Below, in pieces: positions 14,771-23,079 of a DNA stretch of 27,920 nt. The notes beneath the pieces were generated by a model that did no database searches, had not been told where the DNA came from, and saw nothing but the letters and a program-made list of their open reading frames with translations. Both the position numbers and the translations under genes were made by a program. Each line of letters begins with the position of its first letter. Within the stretch, counting starts at the first letter, position 1. The stretch is from Chloroflexota bacterium (GTDB taxonomy: Bacteria > Chloroflexota > Ktedonobacteria > Ktedonobacterales > Ktedonobacteraceae): contig VBJK01000115.1 in NCBI GenBank assembly GCA_005879655.1, positions 1 to 27,920 of the forward strand, read 5' to 3'.

Positions 14771-15756
14771 TGTTGGGGATACTGTTGCTGACCGCGATTC
14801 GGCTGTGATGGTGCTTGCTGTGGAAATGGCGGCTGGAACTGCGATGGCTGTGGCTGGTTCCAAACAGGCTGTGATGGCGCTTGCTGTGGATAGGGCTGCT
14901 GTGGCTGATGCCCATTTGACTGTTGAGGTTGTCCCCAGCCAGGTTGCTGAGGTTGTGAGGAATATGGTGCTTGCTGAGTTGCCCAGGGCTGCGCAAATGG
15001 CGGCTGCTGAGGCTGCCCCCACTGCTGTTGATTCTGCATAGTCTGGTTAAATGGCATGGTCGCTGGCTGCTGTGCATCTTGTGCCGCAGACGCAAGAGCT
15101 GCCCGCGCCTTGCGATCATTGCGTATATGCCGTCGGATGTAGAGAACCAGCAAGATAACAAGGACTACCGCAATCACACCATCCAGAGCATGGAAGATCG
15201 GACTGAGCGTCTCGCGGTGATCTCCGATGATCGTACCCACATATGCTAGCAATAAACAGAAAGGGAAAGAACCAAGAAAGGTATAAATACAAAACTTCAC
15301 AAAAGGCATCTTTGAGATACCAGCGGGCAAAGAAATGTATGTACGCACTACGGGGAGCAGCCGTGAAAAAAAGGCAGTTGGACTGCCCCAACGCTGAAAG
15401 AATTTATCGGCCAGGTCGGCATCATGTTGTGAAATCAGCAGATAACGCCCATATTTGAGCATCAATGGACGACCACCTTTAGCACCAATGCCATAGGCGA
15501 TCATTGAACCAACAAGACAACCAATAGCTCCGGCTAGGGCCACCAAGATCAAATTGAGTAGAACATTTCCAGGTATTGTACCAGGTAGAGGTTGCTTACT
15601 GGCAATCATAATGCCTGCGACTGGCATCACAATCTCACTGGGAAGCGGAATACAGCAACTCTCAATGGTCATAGCTAGCACGATACCCAGTAGGCCAGTT
15701 GAAACATAAAGATTGTTAATAAACAATGTCAATACATCTGTTATTTGGTTGAGCAA
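14764..15756 (-). CDS. DedA family membrane protein with Gln/Pro-rich tail
   Basis: From TTG 15756 this is a 330-residue protein. Residues 1-215 are a DedA (VTT-domain) protein, a family linked to lipid carrier and phospholipid flipping: ESCCIPLPSEIVMPVAG near the start and FFSRLLPVVRTYISLPAG in the middle are the family motifs, with helices before and after. The remaining 100 residues are low complexity, rich in Gln and Pro with recurring PQQAPSQP, and presumably cytoplasmic. I chose TTG because AAGGAGG lies eight bases before it; ATG 15795 would add 13 residues with no ribosome site. The last codons and stop lie in a 40-bp-arm hairpin, so the tail end may come from an insertion. Confidence 0.9.
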   Translation of the reverse strand: MLNQITDVLTLFINNLYVSTGLLGIVLAMTIESCCIPLPSEIVMPVAGIMIASKQPLPGTIPGNVLLNLILVALAGAIGCLVGSMIAYGIGAKGGRPLMLKYGRYLLISQHDADLADKFFQRWGSPTAFFSRLLPVVRTYISLPAGISKMPFVKFCIYTFLGSFPFCLLLAYVGTIIGDHRETLSPIFHALDGVIAVVLVILLVLYIRRHIRNDRKARAALASAAQDAQQPATMPFNQTMQNQQQWGQPQQPPFAQPWATQQAPYSSQPQQPGWGQPQQSNGHQPQQPYPQQAPSQPVWNQPQPSQFQPPFPQQAPSQPNRGQQQYPQQR

Positions 15757-15891
15757 TGAAGATGCCTCCTTCGCATACCTACACTTTTCCCCCATACTAG
15801 CACACTTTACGAAAAGAGGCTAGAATCAACTAGCACAAAAAAGATCCTGGACTATATGTATCTTTATTCATCGTTGTGGTGCTGCGTAGTC

Positions 15892-16773
15892 TCAAAGAGC
15901 GAGGAACACTAGCGGCTTATTTAGGCTCCCAGTAGCCGTCTCCGGGTCAGCTGGATAGCTCCCACCTTGCGAAGATGTGGCATCAACTACACGCCTGAAC
16001 TGACGCGTCGAACGGGGCAGACGTTCCACCTTATCTTGCTGCTCACGTAAAGAGCGACTCACCCTTCTAGGCGCAGGAAGCCGTTGCGAGTCGTTCGGTG
16101 GAAATATCTCCACATCAACATCATCATATTGTTCGGCAGCTTCTTGACGAGCTGCACGTAAAGCCGCAGAGCGATGCTGGCTATGAAAAGATCCTGGCTC
16201 ATAACCTGCAAACCCAGGATAAGACATACGACGTGTAGTACGACGGCCAGTGAGATCCTTCGTACGCATCAACGGAACATTTCTTGCTTGCTGCTTCGGT
16301 ACCGCTCCCTCACCCCCACGTGTAGATGCAGAAGCTCTCTGGGGCAGTTGCCCTTGCCGAGTAGTAGGAAGCCGCTGTGAAGTGGGAGTTGGCAAATGAC
16401 GAGCTGCATACTGTTGCTGCTCATACTGATCCTGAACATAGCGATACTTTTCTTCCTGCAATGAAGCAGCCTGAGAATCTATCACTGAGGGTTCTATGTA
16501 TGCACGACGAACTAGCCGTGCCTGGGGCGCACCTTCGGCATAATACCCATAAGCCATTGCTTCCTGCTCCTGGGCTTCAGCCTCAACACGCAAATGTTCG
16601 TCGTGGCGTCGCGACAGATAGGCAAACAGGGTAAGACAGATCGGAATACTCAGCAGTAATGCCGCCAACCCACCAATCAAACCACCCAGTACCCAAGAAT
16701 TGAGTGTATTACCAAACCAGAGAACTACTGCGGCACCAGCGATAAGAACCAGTGCAACGGCAACAGCTTTCAT
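15892..16773 (-). CDS. Two-helix membrane protein with long disordered tail
   Basis: A 293-residue protein not recognised as any family. Two membrane helices lie at about 4-20 and 28-52, followed by a short basic stretch (YLSRRHDEH) that suggests both ends face the cytoplasm. The remaining 235 residues are polar and probably disordered: Gln-rich (QDQYEQQQYAARHLP), Arg-rich (RTKDLTGRRTTRRMS), acidic in one spot (YDDVDVEIFPPND) and basic again. Such tails often bind partners or are phosphorylated; with kinases nearby this is tempting but unproven. ATG 16773 follows AAAGGATC at suitable distance. It lies upstream of the DedA gene on the same strand, 135 bases away. Confidence 0.75.
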   Translation of the reverse strand: MKAVAVALVLIAGAAVVLWFGNTLNSWVLGGLIGGLAALLLSIPICLTLFAYLSRRHDEHLRVEAEAQEQEAMAYGYYAEGAPQARLVRRAYIEPSVIDSQAASLQEEKYRYVQDQYEQQQYAARHLPTPTSQRLPTTRQGQLPQRASASTRGGEGAVPKQQARNVPLMRTKDLTGRRTTRRMSYPGFAGYEPGSFHSQHRSAALRAARQEAAEQYDDVDVEIFPPNDSQRLPAPRRVSRSLREQQDKVERLPRSTRQFRRVVDATSSQGGSYPADPETATGSLNKPLVFLAL

Positions 16774-17165
16774 AAAGATCCTTTCTGGATACCCATCCCG
16801 AAAAGGCGGATGGAAAGAAAGGCCGCCAGCAGGAGGAGTGCATCGAAACGCAACGCAACAAACTATTTCGAGTATACCAGACTTCCAAGAAGACTACAAG
16901 AGGAATAGCAAGAAAGCATGCCAAACAAGTAATAAGACTATGCAAAGGGCACAACAAAGAGACAGTGAGCGAACTGCTCCACTCAGGGCAACCACAAGGG
17001 ATTGTCCCTACAGTGGTTACGAATCAGCCTCCAAAGCGCATCCGTACCATTATAGGGGCAATTCCTTGTCGTTGCCCTGGGTGGACCGGAGGCTTATTCG
17101 AGCGGTATTGCCCCTATATGAAACAGGAAGAGAAACACTGCGAGCGTTTACAACAATAGACCCTA
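16774..17165. other. Intergenic region between lexA and the two-helix protein
   Basis: About 390 bases without a supported gene. It holds the ribosome site of the 16773 gene on the minus strand and the nested inverted repeats at 16990-17118. Frames on the plus strand (for example 16700-17245) overlap two genes and look like shadows. Confidence 0.5.
16990..17118. repeat. Nested inverted repeats downstream of lexA
   Basis: TATAGGGGCAAT (17051-17062) and ATTGCCCCTATA (17107-17118) are perfect inverted copies, and GGGCAA also pairs with TTGCCC inside them. A second hairpin, AACCAC (16990-16995) with GTGGTT (17013-17018) plus AGGGA with TCCCT, lies to the left. It may be a small non-autonomous element or a message-end structure for lexA. 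Confidence 0.45.
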
Positions 17166-17819
17166 CTAAGCCGCAGAATTGCACTGCCGGAAAATCGCCA
17201 CAACCTTTCCCTGTACCTGCCACTCACGATCCCAGACGCTTTTAGGGATCAGAATAGGCTCATGCTCAGAGTTTGCGGGCTGTAAGCGTACTCTATCGTA
17301 TTCTTTTTCCTGGAAAAAACGCTTCAATGTGGCACTGCCACTTACACCTTCCTGCATATGAACTGCAACAACAATATCGCCGTTTTGACAGGTTTTTTGC
17401 GGTTTGATCACCACATAATCACCGTCACAGATGTGCTCCTCAATCATGGAACGACCTTTGACGACCAGAGCATAGCAATTTTCGTTCTCTACCAATTCGC
17501 GCCCCATATCTAATGTCCGGGATGCGTCAGGATAGATATCAATGGGTTCGCCAGCTGCGATAGCACCGACCACGGGTATACCAGCTGGCTCAGCCGGAGA
17601 AGGTTTCGTCAGTTTAATGCCTCGACTCTTTTTAGGTTGACGTGAGATAAGCCCTTTTTTCTCCAACATAGTCAAATGGTAATCCACATGACCAGTGCTG
17701 GCAATCTGCATCTCATGACCTATCTCACGATTTGTCGGTGGCATCCCTTCATTTCTCATGTAACTGACAATGAACTCGTACATTTTTCGTTGTATTTCAC
17801 TTGGTTGCTCTAATGACAT
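17166..17819 (-). CDS. lexA: LexA repressor
   Basis: A 217-residue LexA, the SOS-response repressor that cuts itself when RecA filaments form. The N-terminal winged helix reads PPTNREIGHEMQIASTGHVDYHLTMLEKKG. The self-cleavage site is Ala89-Gly90 in VVGAIAAGEPI, and the catalytic pair is Ser124 (KGRSMIEEH) and Lys166 (ATLKRFF). The motif is GRSM rather than the usual GDSM, a change next to the nucleophile that is worth noting but does not remove the dyad. ATG 17819 gives the normal N-terminus; a longer frame to 17867 adds 16 unrelated residues. A predicted promoter (17898-17926) and an SOS-like box (17880-17891) suggest autoregulation. Confidence 0.93.
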   Translation of the reverse strand: MSLEQPSEIQRKMYEFIVSYMRNEGMPPTNREIGHEMQIASTGHVDYHLTMLEKKGLISRQPKKSRGIKLTKPSPAEPAGIPVVGAIAAGEPIDIYPDASRTLDMGRELVENENCYALVVKGRSMIEEHICDGDYVVIKPQKTCQNGDIVVAVHMQEGVSGSATLKRFFQEKEYDRVRLQPANSEHEPILIPKSVWDREWQVQGKVVAIFRQCNSAA

Positions 17820-17879
17820 AGAACGGGTCCCTGCCTTTCTGAACACGTTTATAGACAAACTCCGCACCTTCCAAAAATA

Positions 17880-17891
17880 GAACGGCCATTC
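17880..17891. promoter_or_regulatory. Candidate LexA operator
   Basis: GAACGGCCATTC resembles the Gram-positive SOS box GAAC-N4-GTTC with one mismatch. It spans the predicted lexA start site, where a repressor would block initiation. The motif is short, so the position is the main support. Confidence 0.45.
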
Positions 17892-17897
17892 AAAGCA

Positions 17898-17926
17898 ATC
17901 ATATCATAATAACAGAGCTAATACAA
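17898..17926 (-). promoter_or_regulatory. Predicted lexA promoter
   Basis: On the minus strand TTGTAT (17926-17921) and TATGAT (17903-17898) have a 17-base spacer. Transcription would begin near 17891, at the edge of the candidate LexA operator, giving a leader of about 70 bases. Confidence 0.6.
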
Positions 17927-18157
17927 TAGGTTTCTGGAACTCTTTTTCCGAATATCTTTTCGTAAATTGCGCTCATTACGCACAGTATCATACCAAGCAT
18001 TCACTTCGTTCTGTTAACTAGTGATGGAAAGCTATGCAAAAGCTCACATTACATTCCTGCGCTTGCTGGACGTTGGCGATGAATTTATGCCATAATTTTC
18101 AGTAGAGGTGTCACATTGGCTCTATGCGAACTTACATTCTTTCCCAAAAGGGGTTTA

Positions 18158-18186
18158 TTGCATAGACCCTGCGAGGGATGTACAAT
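18158..18186 (+). promoter_or_regulatory. Predicted promoter of the DUF151 nuclease gene
   Basis: TTGCAT (18158-18163) and TACAAT (18181-18186) have a 17-base spacer; the start would be near 18193. This rules out the longer reading from 18178, which would begin inside the promoter. Confidence 0.65.
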
Positions 18187-18240
18187 AATGGCATTAGATA
18201 TTCGACGGACACCGGCACGAAAGAGAGAGTCAGAAAAATT

Positions 18241-18768
18241 ATGGTAGAGATGACGGTTGAGAGCGTGCGCATAAACTTGGCTACGCAACAGCGAGTGGTC
18301 ATCTTGAAAGCTACGAAGCAGGAGCGCTATCTCCTTATCTGGATAGCGAATGCAGAGGCATATGCTATTGCCGTCGAACTTCAAGGAACAAATTCACCAC
18401 GACCACTCACTCATGATCTGCTCAAAAATGTCATTGGTGAGCTTGGCGCGAAAATAGTGAGTATTGTAATCTCCGATCTGGTCGATGAGATCTTCTATGC
18501 ACGTCTCATTTTAGATGTTGCTGGCAGACACGTCGAGATCGATTCTCGCCCAAGCGATGCTATCGCGCTTGCCGTACGTGCCAGAACACCCATTTATGTG
18601 GAGGATAGCGTGCTGGAACGCGCAGGCGTAACCCTAGAACAAACCGAAGAGACTCAAGCACCTAGACCCAAAAACGAGTCAAAGCGCGAGAGTGAAAAAG
18701 ATAATTTAGAAGCCTACCGCGACTTCATTAATACTCTGGATGTTCTCGATGAATTCGGCAAGGATTAA
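18241..18768 (+). CDS. Bifunctional nuclease family protein (DUF151)
   Basis: A 175-residue protein. Residues 1-130 match the bifunctional nuclease (BFN/DUF151) family: AIAVELQG, RPLTHDLLKNVIGELGA, FYARLILDVAGRHVEIDSRPSDAIALAVR and TPIYVEDSVLERAGV are all present in order. Plant members degrade RNA and DNA; bacterial members are common beside genome-stability genes, but their role is poorly known. The C-terminus has a charged linker (PRPKNESKRESEKD) and a last helix (AYRDFINTLDVLDEFG). ATG 18241 fits the family start and the promoter at 18158, although the ribosome site is weak. It is divergent from lexA, but no SOS box was seen on its side. Confidence 0.92.
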   Translation: MVEMTVESVRINLATQQRVVILKATKQERYLLIWIANAEAYAIAVELQGTNSPRPLTHDLLKNVIGELGAKIVSIVISDLVDEIFYARLILDVAGRHVEIDSRPSDAIALAVRARTPIYVEDSVLERAGVTLEQTEETQAPRPKNESKRESEKDNLEAYRDFINTLDVLDEFGKD

Positions 18769-18809
18769 TATACGCTACTCAAACTCATAGAGACATCCAG
18801 AGATGCTTT

Positions 18810-19391
18810 TTAGCGCATACCCAGCGTGACTTCTAAGATGCCTGCAACAATACGCGCCAGTATGCCATAAAAGAGAATAGCCAGCAAAATGTAGATATAT
18901 TCGTTGATGGCAAAGGATAGCTGAATCTGCTGCACAAGAAAGACAAGCGGTTGCACTAATAGGTCGCTCAATACGGTGATAATTCTTGCCCAATCTGGGT
19001 TGTCTGGCAAGCTCTGAATTGCTTGGATAATGGCCAGTACGATGCGTGCAACCAAGATCAGTTGTGCAATAAAACAGAATGATCTGACTAATGGTGGTAG
19101 TGCGCTAGGCCGTCGTTTGCCTCTGGATGTTGAGCGATGGGTCCCTCCCCGGCGTGCTTCAGGCTGATCACCTTTTCTTTTCTCTACCGGTTCTCCTTTC
19201 GCCGGACGTTTTTTCTCCCACCACGACTTTTCAGGAACTGTAAGTCTTTGTTTTTCAGGCATAGCTGGCAAAACAAGTTGGGCATTTTTCCCAGCACCCG
19301 CTTGCGTTGGCGGCTGTTGTGAGATATATTGCATCGGCTCGGTCGGTAGATCATGCTCGTCGATCTCTTTTTTTTGCTTATACCATTTCAC
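18810..19391 (-). CDS. Membrane protein with disordered basic N-terminus
   Basis: A 193-residue protein of unknown function. Residues 1-100 are polar and strongly basic (EKSWWEKKRPAKGEPVEKRK, then THRSTSRGKRRPS) and presumably cytoplasmic. The rest contains about three hydrophobic segments: SFCFIAQLILVARIVLAIIQ, a segment around LVQPLVFLVQQIQL, and YIYILLAILFYGILARIVAG. The membrane part is loosely like YggT-family proteins (two helices around a P-rich loop), but I do not see the family's key motifs. The start is GTG 19391, seven bases after AGGAGAG. The gene is convergent with the DUF151 nuclease, with about 40 bases between the stops and no clear terminator. Confidence 0.75.
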   Translation of the reverse strand: MKWYKQKKEIDEHDLPTEPMQYISQQPPTQAGAGKNAQLVLPAMPEKQRLTVPEKSWWEKKRPAKGEPVEKRKGDQPEARRGGTHRSTSRGKRRPSALPPLVRSFCFIAQLILVARIVLAIIQAIQSLPDNPDWARIITVLSDLLVQPLVFLVQQIQLSFAINEYIYILLAILFYGILARIVAGILEVTLGMR

Positions 19392-19738
19392 TTTCTTTCT
19401 CTCCTAGTGCAAAATTGCCCCCCTACAATGTTCAACGTTGTTGGTGGTCTGCCAACAAATACATCTGCTTCTGTCTTGCACTCTCTACTATTACACATCT
19501 TTACGGCTGACGTGATACAAGGTTGTACTTACTAACCAATGGTGACATATGAGCTTAAGCAGGTACTTCCTTATATCTGTTGCTACGCGCTCAAGCTGTA
19601 AGCATGGGGAGCGTCCCCTCTATCAGCGTTTGCAAAGCAGCAGTAAAATAGAATTACAGGCAGGTAATTTATTGCGCGCAACGGTGGTAGAAGGGATAGT
19701 ACAACTTTAGCAGAGAGAAGATAAAAAGAGGTAAACGT
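19392..19738. other. Divergent intergenic region
   Basis: About 350 bases between the starts of the membrane protein (minus) and the CPBP protease (plus). TTGCGC (19672-19677) with GATAGT 17 bases on (19695-19700) could serve the protease gene, but the match is modest. Nothing else is recognised. Confidence 0.4.
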
Positions 19739-20386
19739 GTGTCATCTGTAAGATCGCCCCTGATCGCACGCTCCACGGTAGTGACTTCGTGGCGCTGGAT
19801 GTGGCCCGACATTTTAATGCGCATCGTCCCGCTCACCGCTATACCGTTTCTCTATATCACCATCTTCCACCTACCGCCCTCATTCCTGGGCCTGACATTG
19901 CGCAATGTCCCTCAACAAATAGCGCTCGGCGTGCTTGTAGGGCTACTCATGGCAATATTCGCCGCAATATACCGCATGATCATTATTGGTCCCTGGTTCC
20001 GTTGGCCGACTGTTAACGACCACCTTCTGCAAGGTGCTTATTATCTGATCGTCAATGGGCCAGTGGAAGAACTCTTCTTCCGGGGCTTTTTGCTTACAGC
20101 CGTGACGCAATGGACCGGTTGGATTGTCTGGGGCTGGCTGGTTAGTGTCCTCACTTATACGCTTTATCATCGCTTAGGAAGATGGAAATGGCGTAGCATT
20201 GGTGGTGTGGGGCTGGCGGGGATTGTCTTTAGCCTGCTCTATCTCTTACAGCCCGATCCTCACTCACTACTGACAGTAGCTATTGTTCACGGCTTTACTA
20301 CAAGCGGTTTCTTAAGCTGGGGAGACGAACTGCTCTATCGTCGTTGGCAGTATCGCCAGGACAGAATGCCGCGCGACAACTCATAA
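19739..20386 (+). CDS. CPBP family intramembrane metalloprotease
   Basis: A 215-residue membrane protein with about six helices. It carries the CPBP (CAAX protease/bacteriocin-processing) motifs: GPVEELFFRGF with Glu110, Glu111 and Arg115, then TYTLYH with His144, and AIVHGF with His184. These residues bind the catalytic metal in the family, so it looks active. Known members cleave prenylated or bacteriocin peptides or anchor proteins; the substrate here is unknown. The start is GTG 19739, six bases after AGAGGT, as no in-frame ATG is better placed. The C-terminus is basic and cytoplasmic (RRWQYRQDRMPRD). It stands alone on the plus strand, 149 bases before the first PQQ kinase. Confidence 0.88.
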   Translation: MSSVRSPLIARSTVVTSWRWMWPDILMRIVPLTAIPFLYITIFHLPPSFLGLTLRNVPQQIALGVLVGLLMAIFAAIYRMIIIGPWFRWPTVNDHLLQGAYYLIVNGPVEELFFRGFLLTAVTQWTGWIVWGWLVSVLTYTLYHRLGRWKWRSIGGVGLAGIVFSLLYLLQPDPHSLLTVAIVHGFTTSGFLSWGDELLYRRWQYRQDRMPRDNS

Positions 20387-20446
20387 TCCTCTTCGACCGC
20401 ACGTAAGAAACTCTGGCATTGAAATCATATTTTATAGGAAAAAGTG

Positions 20447-20475
20447 TGGTATTACGCAGCAAGTTATGTTATATT
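20447..20475 (+). promoter_or_regulatory. Predicted promoter of kinase-PQQ gene 1 (shared motif)
   Basis: TGGTAT (20447-20452) and TATATT (20470-20475) with a 17-base spacer; the -10 box runs on as TATATTACTAA. The same arrangement stands before the paralogous kinase at 23080-23108, which supports it as functional although the -35 box is poor by sigma-70 standards. Confidence 0.5.
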
Positions 20476-20535
20476 ACTAATGATTTTTTAATCACCTTGT
20501 AGTACTATGCTAAATGTACTAAGGAGAAATATACG

Positions 20536-22899
20536 GTGATATATCATATTGGGCAGCAAGTTGGTCATTACCGTTTGGTCCGTTTGCTGGGTGTGGGCAG
20601 CTTCGCAGAGGTATACCTGGGGGAACATCTCTATTTAGGTTCCCAAGCCGCCATCAAAGTCTTGCATACCCACATCGCTCCCAGCGGCATTGCCCAATTT
20701 CAGCAAGAAGGACAAATGCTTGCCAAGCTTATTCATCCAGGGATCATGCGCGTCCTCGACTTTGGCATCGATGGCAACAATCCGTATCTCATTATGGACT
20801 ATGCCCCTGGTGGCACACTACGCTCACGTCATCCCAAAGGGACAGGTATCCCGCTTCCCACGGTGGTGGAATATGTCAAGCAAATTGGGGGAGCATTACA
20901 ATATGCTCATGACCGCAAGCTGATTCACCGCGACGTCAAACCAGAAAATATGCTCATTGGACGCAATGGAGAGATCCTGCTCAGCGATTTTGGCATCGCC
21001 CTAATCGCGCAGAGTTCGCACTACCAGAGCGCCAAGGACATGGCTGGCACCATCTCCTATATGGCCCCAGAACAGATCGGATCACATCCCCGTCCAGCTT
21101 CCGACCAATATTCCCTTGCCATCGTCGTCTACGAATGGCTCTGTGGAGAGCGCCCATTTCGCGGTTCCTTTACCGAAATTGCCGTCAAGCAGAGCCTGAC
21201 CCAGCCACCATCGCTCACACAACGCCTGCCATCGCTCCCTGCCATAGTTGAGCAGGTAGTCCACACCGCGCTCGCCAAGCAGCCAGAGATGCGCTTTAAC
21301 TCCGTACGCGCATTTGCCACGGCGCTAGAGCAGGCCAGCCAGGACACACAGACACATTCGCACAAGCCAAGAGCTACCAGTTCTCCCGTCGCCTTGCCAC
21401 GGTTTCCAACTCCAAGAGAGCGCCTTGCCCTACCCTCTCCCCGCTCCACTCCCCCCCTTGAGAGTGACCTACCAGAGCAAGGGCAAGCCATCAAAGCGGT
21501 TCCATCATATGAAACACAACCATGTATCAGCGTTACGCATTTAATATCTAATAGCTATATAGATACACCAACCAGACGCACTCCACCAATAGTATCTCTC
21601 CCTCCAAGAGCCAAACCGCGCCGCTCAATTATTAGCATCGCGTTGATCATGACGCTCATCATACTCCTCATTGGTACGGGAGGATATGCCATCGTGCGCA
21701 CTCATGAGGAGCAGGTACAAGCAATTGCACATGCCCAAGCAACTGCAAAAGCGGTTATGACGATACAAGCAGTTGATCATGCACAAGCAACTTCTAGTGC
21801 AAAGTATTCTATTGATGCATATAATACTTACGTCGCGCGGGATGGCATAATGTTTGGCTTTAATGCTCAGCATACACGTGCAAACTCGCATGAGCACATT
21901 CTGAGTATTACTAACGTCTCCCAACTGCACCCTAAATGGACGGCTACGCCAGAGGGCGCGATCTACTCCTCACCGGAAGCAGTCTATGGCCTCGTTTATG
22001 TTGGCTGCGTTGACCACAAGCTGTATGCCTTTGATGCAAGCAATGGACGGCAAAAGTGGGTAGCTTCTACTGGCGGTGCCATCTACTCCTCACCAGCGGT
22101 CGCCAATGGTCTCGTTTATATTGGCTCCAATGACGGCAAATTGTATGCCTTCGATGCCTTCACCGGGCTACTGGTATGGGTTGCTGCTACCGATGGTTGG
22201 CTCGAATCCTCGCCGACAGTCGCCAATAACCTCGTTTATGTTGGTTCTGTTGACCACAAGCTGTATGCCTTTGATGCCTCGACTGGACAGCAGAAGTGGA
22301 CCGCTACTACCGGAGATGCGATTATCTCCTCGCCAGCAGTCACTAATGGTCTCGTTTATATTGGCTCTAGAGATCACAAGCTGTATGCCTTTAATGCCAC
22401 TACTGGTCAGCAGAAGTGGGCAGCTCCTACTAATGATAGAATTGAATTCTCTTCACCAGCAGTATATAATAGCATTGTTTACATCGGCTCTGCTGATAGA
22501 AATCTCTATGCCTTTGATGCCACTACGGGACAGCAGAAGTGGGTGGCTACCACTGGGGATGCCATCTTCTCTTCACCGGCAGTCGCCAATGGCACCGTCT
22601 ATGTTGGTTCTAATGACGGCAAGCTGTATGCCTTCGATGCCCTCACTGGATTACCCATCTGGGTTGCTGCTACTGGGGATGCGATCCTCTCTTCACCGAT
22701 GGTAGCCAATGGCCTTATCTTTATTGGCTCTGGAGATGGTTCTGGAGATCACAAGCTGTATGCCTTTGATGCAAGCTATGGACAACTGAAATGGGCCGCT
22801 TCTACCGATGGTCAGATTAACTCCTCACCAGCAGTCGCCAATGGAACGGTCTATATTGGCTCTACTGATCACAAACTCTACGCATTCTGGCTGGGATGA
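20536..22899 (+). CDS. Transmembrane serine/threonine kinase with 8 PQQ-like repeats
   Basis: A 787-residue PknB-type kinase. The kinase domain (12-275) has loop LLGVGSFAEVY, AAIK with Lys41, HRDVKPEN with Asp133, DFG with Asp151 and MAPEQ, so it should be active. A Pro-rich linker leads to one membrane helix at about 364-385, after which an Ala/Gln-rich stretch and a propeller of eight PQQ-like units (about 460-787) lie outside the cell. Each unit follows SSPAVANGLVYIGS and DHKLYAFDATTGQQKW. The likely job is sensing an external ligand and signalling inward; the ligand is unknown. GTG 20536 follows AAGGAG by nine bases. It is a tandem paralogue of the gene at 23170. Confidence 0.94.
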   Translation: MIYHIGQQVGHYRLVRLLGVGSFAEVYLGEHLYLGSQAAIKVLHTHIAPSGIAQFQQEGQMLAKLIHPGIMRVLDFGIDGNNPYLIMDYAPGGTLRSRHPKGTGIPLPTVVEYVKQIGGALQYAHDRKLIHRDVKPENMLIGRNGEILLSDFGIALIAQSSHYQSAKDMAGTISYMAPEQIGSHPRPASDQYSLAIVVYEWLCGERPFRGSFTEIAVKQSLTQPPSLTQRLPSLPAIVEQVVHTALAKQPEMRFNSVRAFATALEQASQDTQTHSHKPRATSSPVALPRFPTPRERLALPSPRSTPPLESDLPEQGQAIKAVPSYETQPCISVTHLISNSYIDTPTRRTPPIVSLPPRAKPRRSIISIALIMTLIILLIGTGGYAIVRTHEEQVQAIAHAQATAKAVMTIQAVDHAQATSSAKYSIDAYNTYVARDGIMFGFNAQHTRANSHEHILSITNVSQLHPKWTATPEGAIYSSPEAVYGLVYVGCVDHKLYAFDASNGRQKWVASTGGAIYSSPAVANGLVYIGSNDGKLYAFDAFTGLLVWVAATDGWLESSPTVANNLVYVGSVDHKLYAFDASTGQQKWTATTGDAIISSPAVTNGLVYIGSRDHKLYAFNATTGQQKWAAPTNDRIEFSSPAVYNSIVYIGSADRNLYAFDATTGQQKWVATTGDAIFSSPAVANGTVYVGSNDGKLYAFDALTGLPIWVAATGDAILSSPMVANGLIFIGSGDGSGDHKLYAFDASYGQLKWAASTDGQINSSPAVANGTVYIGSTDHKLYAFWLG
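21916..22896 (+). repeat. PQQ-like coding repeats, about 120-base period (8 units)
   Basis: Eight units of about 40 residues. Unit 5 has one extra residue, and unit 7 has a 4-residue insertion (the GSGDGSGD stretch) that looks like a short internal duplication. The last unit ends YAFWLG. Confidence 0.85.
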
Positions 22900-22948
22900 A
22901 GAGAACCGTAGAGCACAATGAATCGCACCGTGATCCCCAAAGAACCTT

Positions 22949-23017
22949 GTAGACGCGCAATCCATTGTACCTGTTTTTATTTGCTTGTGCGCCTAGCACA
23001 ATGGATTGCGCATCTAC
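22949..23017. repeat. Inverted repeat, 20-bp arms, between the two PQQ kinases
   Basis: GTAGACGCGCAATCCATTGT (22949-22968) and ACAATGGATTGCGCATCTAC (22998-23017) are inverted copies with one mismatch across a 29-base loop. It follows the first kinase gene by 50 bases. No T run is present, so a small mobile element is as likely as a terminator. Confidence 0.7.
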
Positions 23018-23079
23018 GGGATGTGCCCCTGCTCTCCTCGCTGCAAAAAATGACGTGTGCTCAGCCGGAGATAAAACTC

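Noticed and set aside
16700..17245. 181-codon plus-strand frame between lexA and the two-helix protein
   Set aside because: It overlaps both genes, lacks a ribosome site and shows no recognisable domain.
22076..22705. 209-codon plus-strand frame rich in Met, Ser and Pro
   Set aside because: It is a shadow of the PQQ-like repeats in another frame; its apparent repeats simply mirror the 120-base period.
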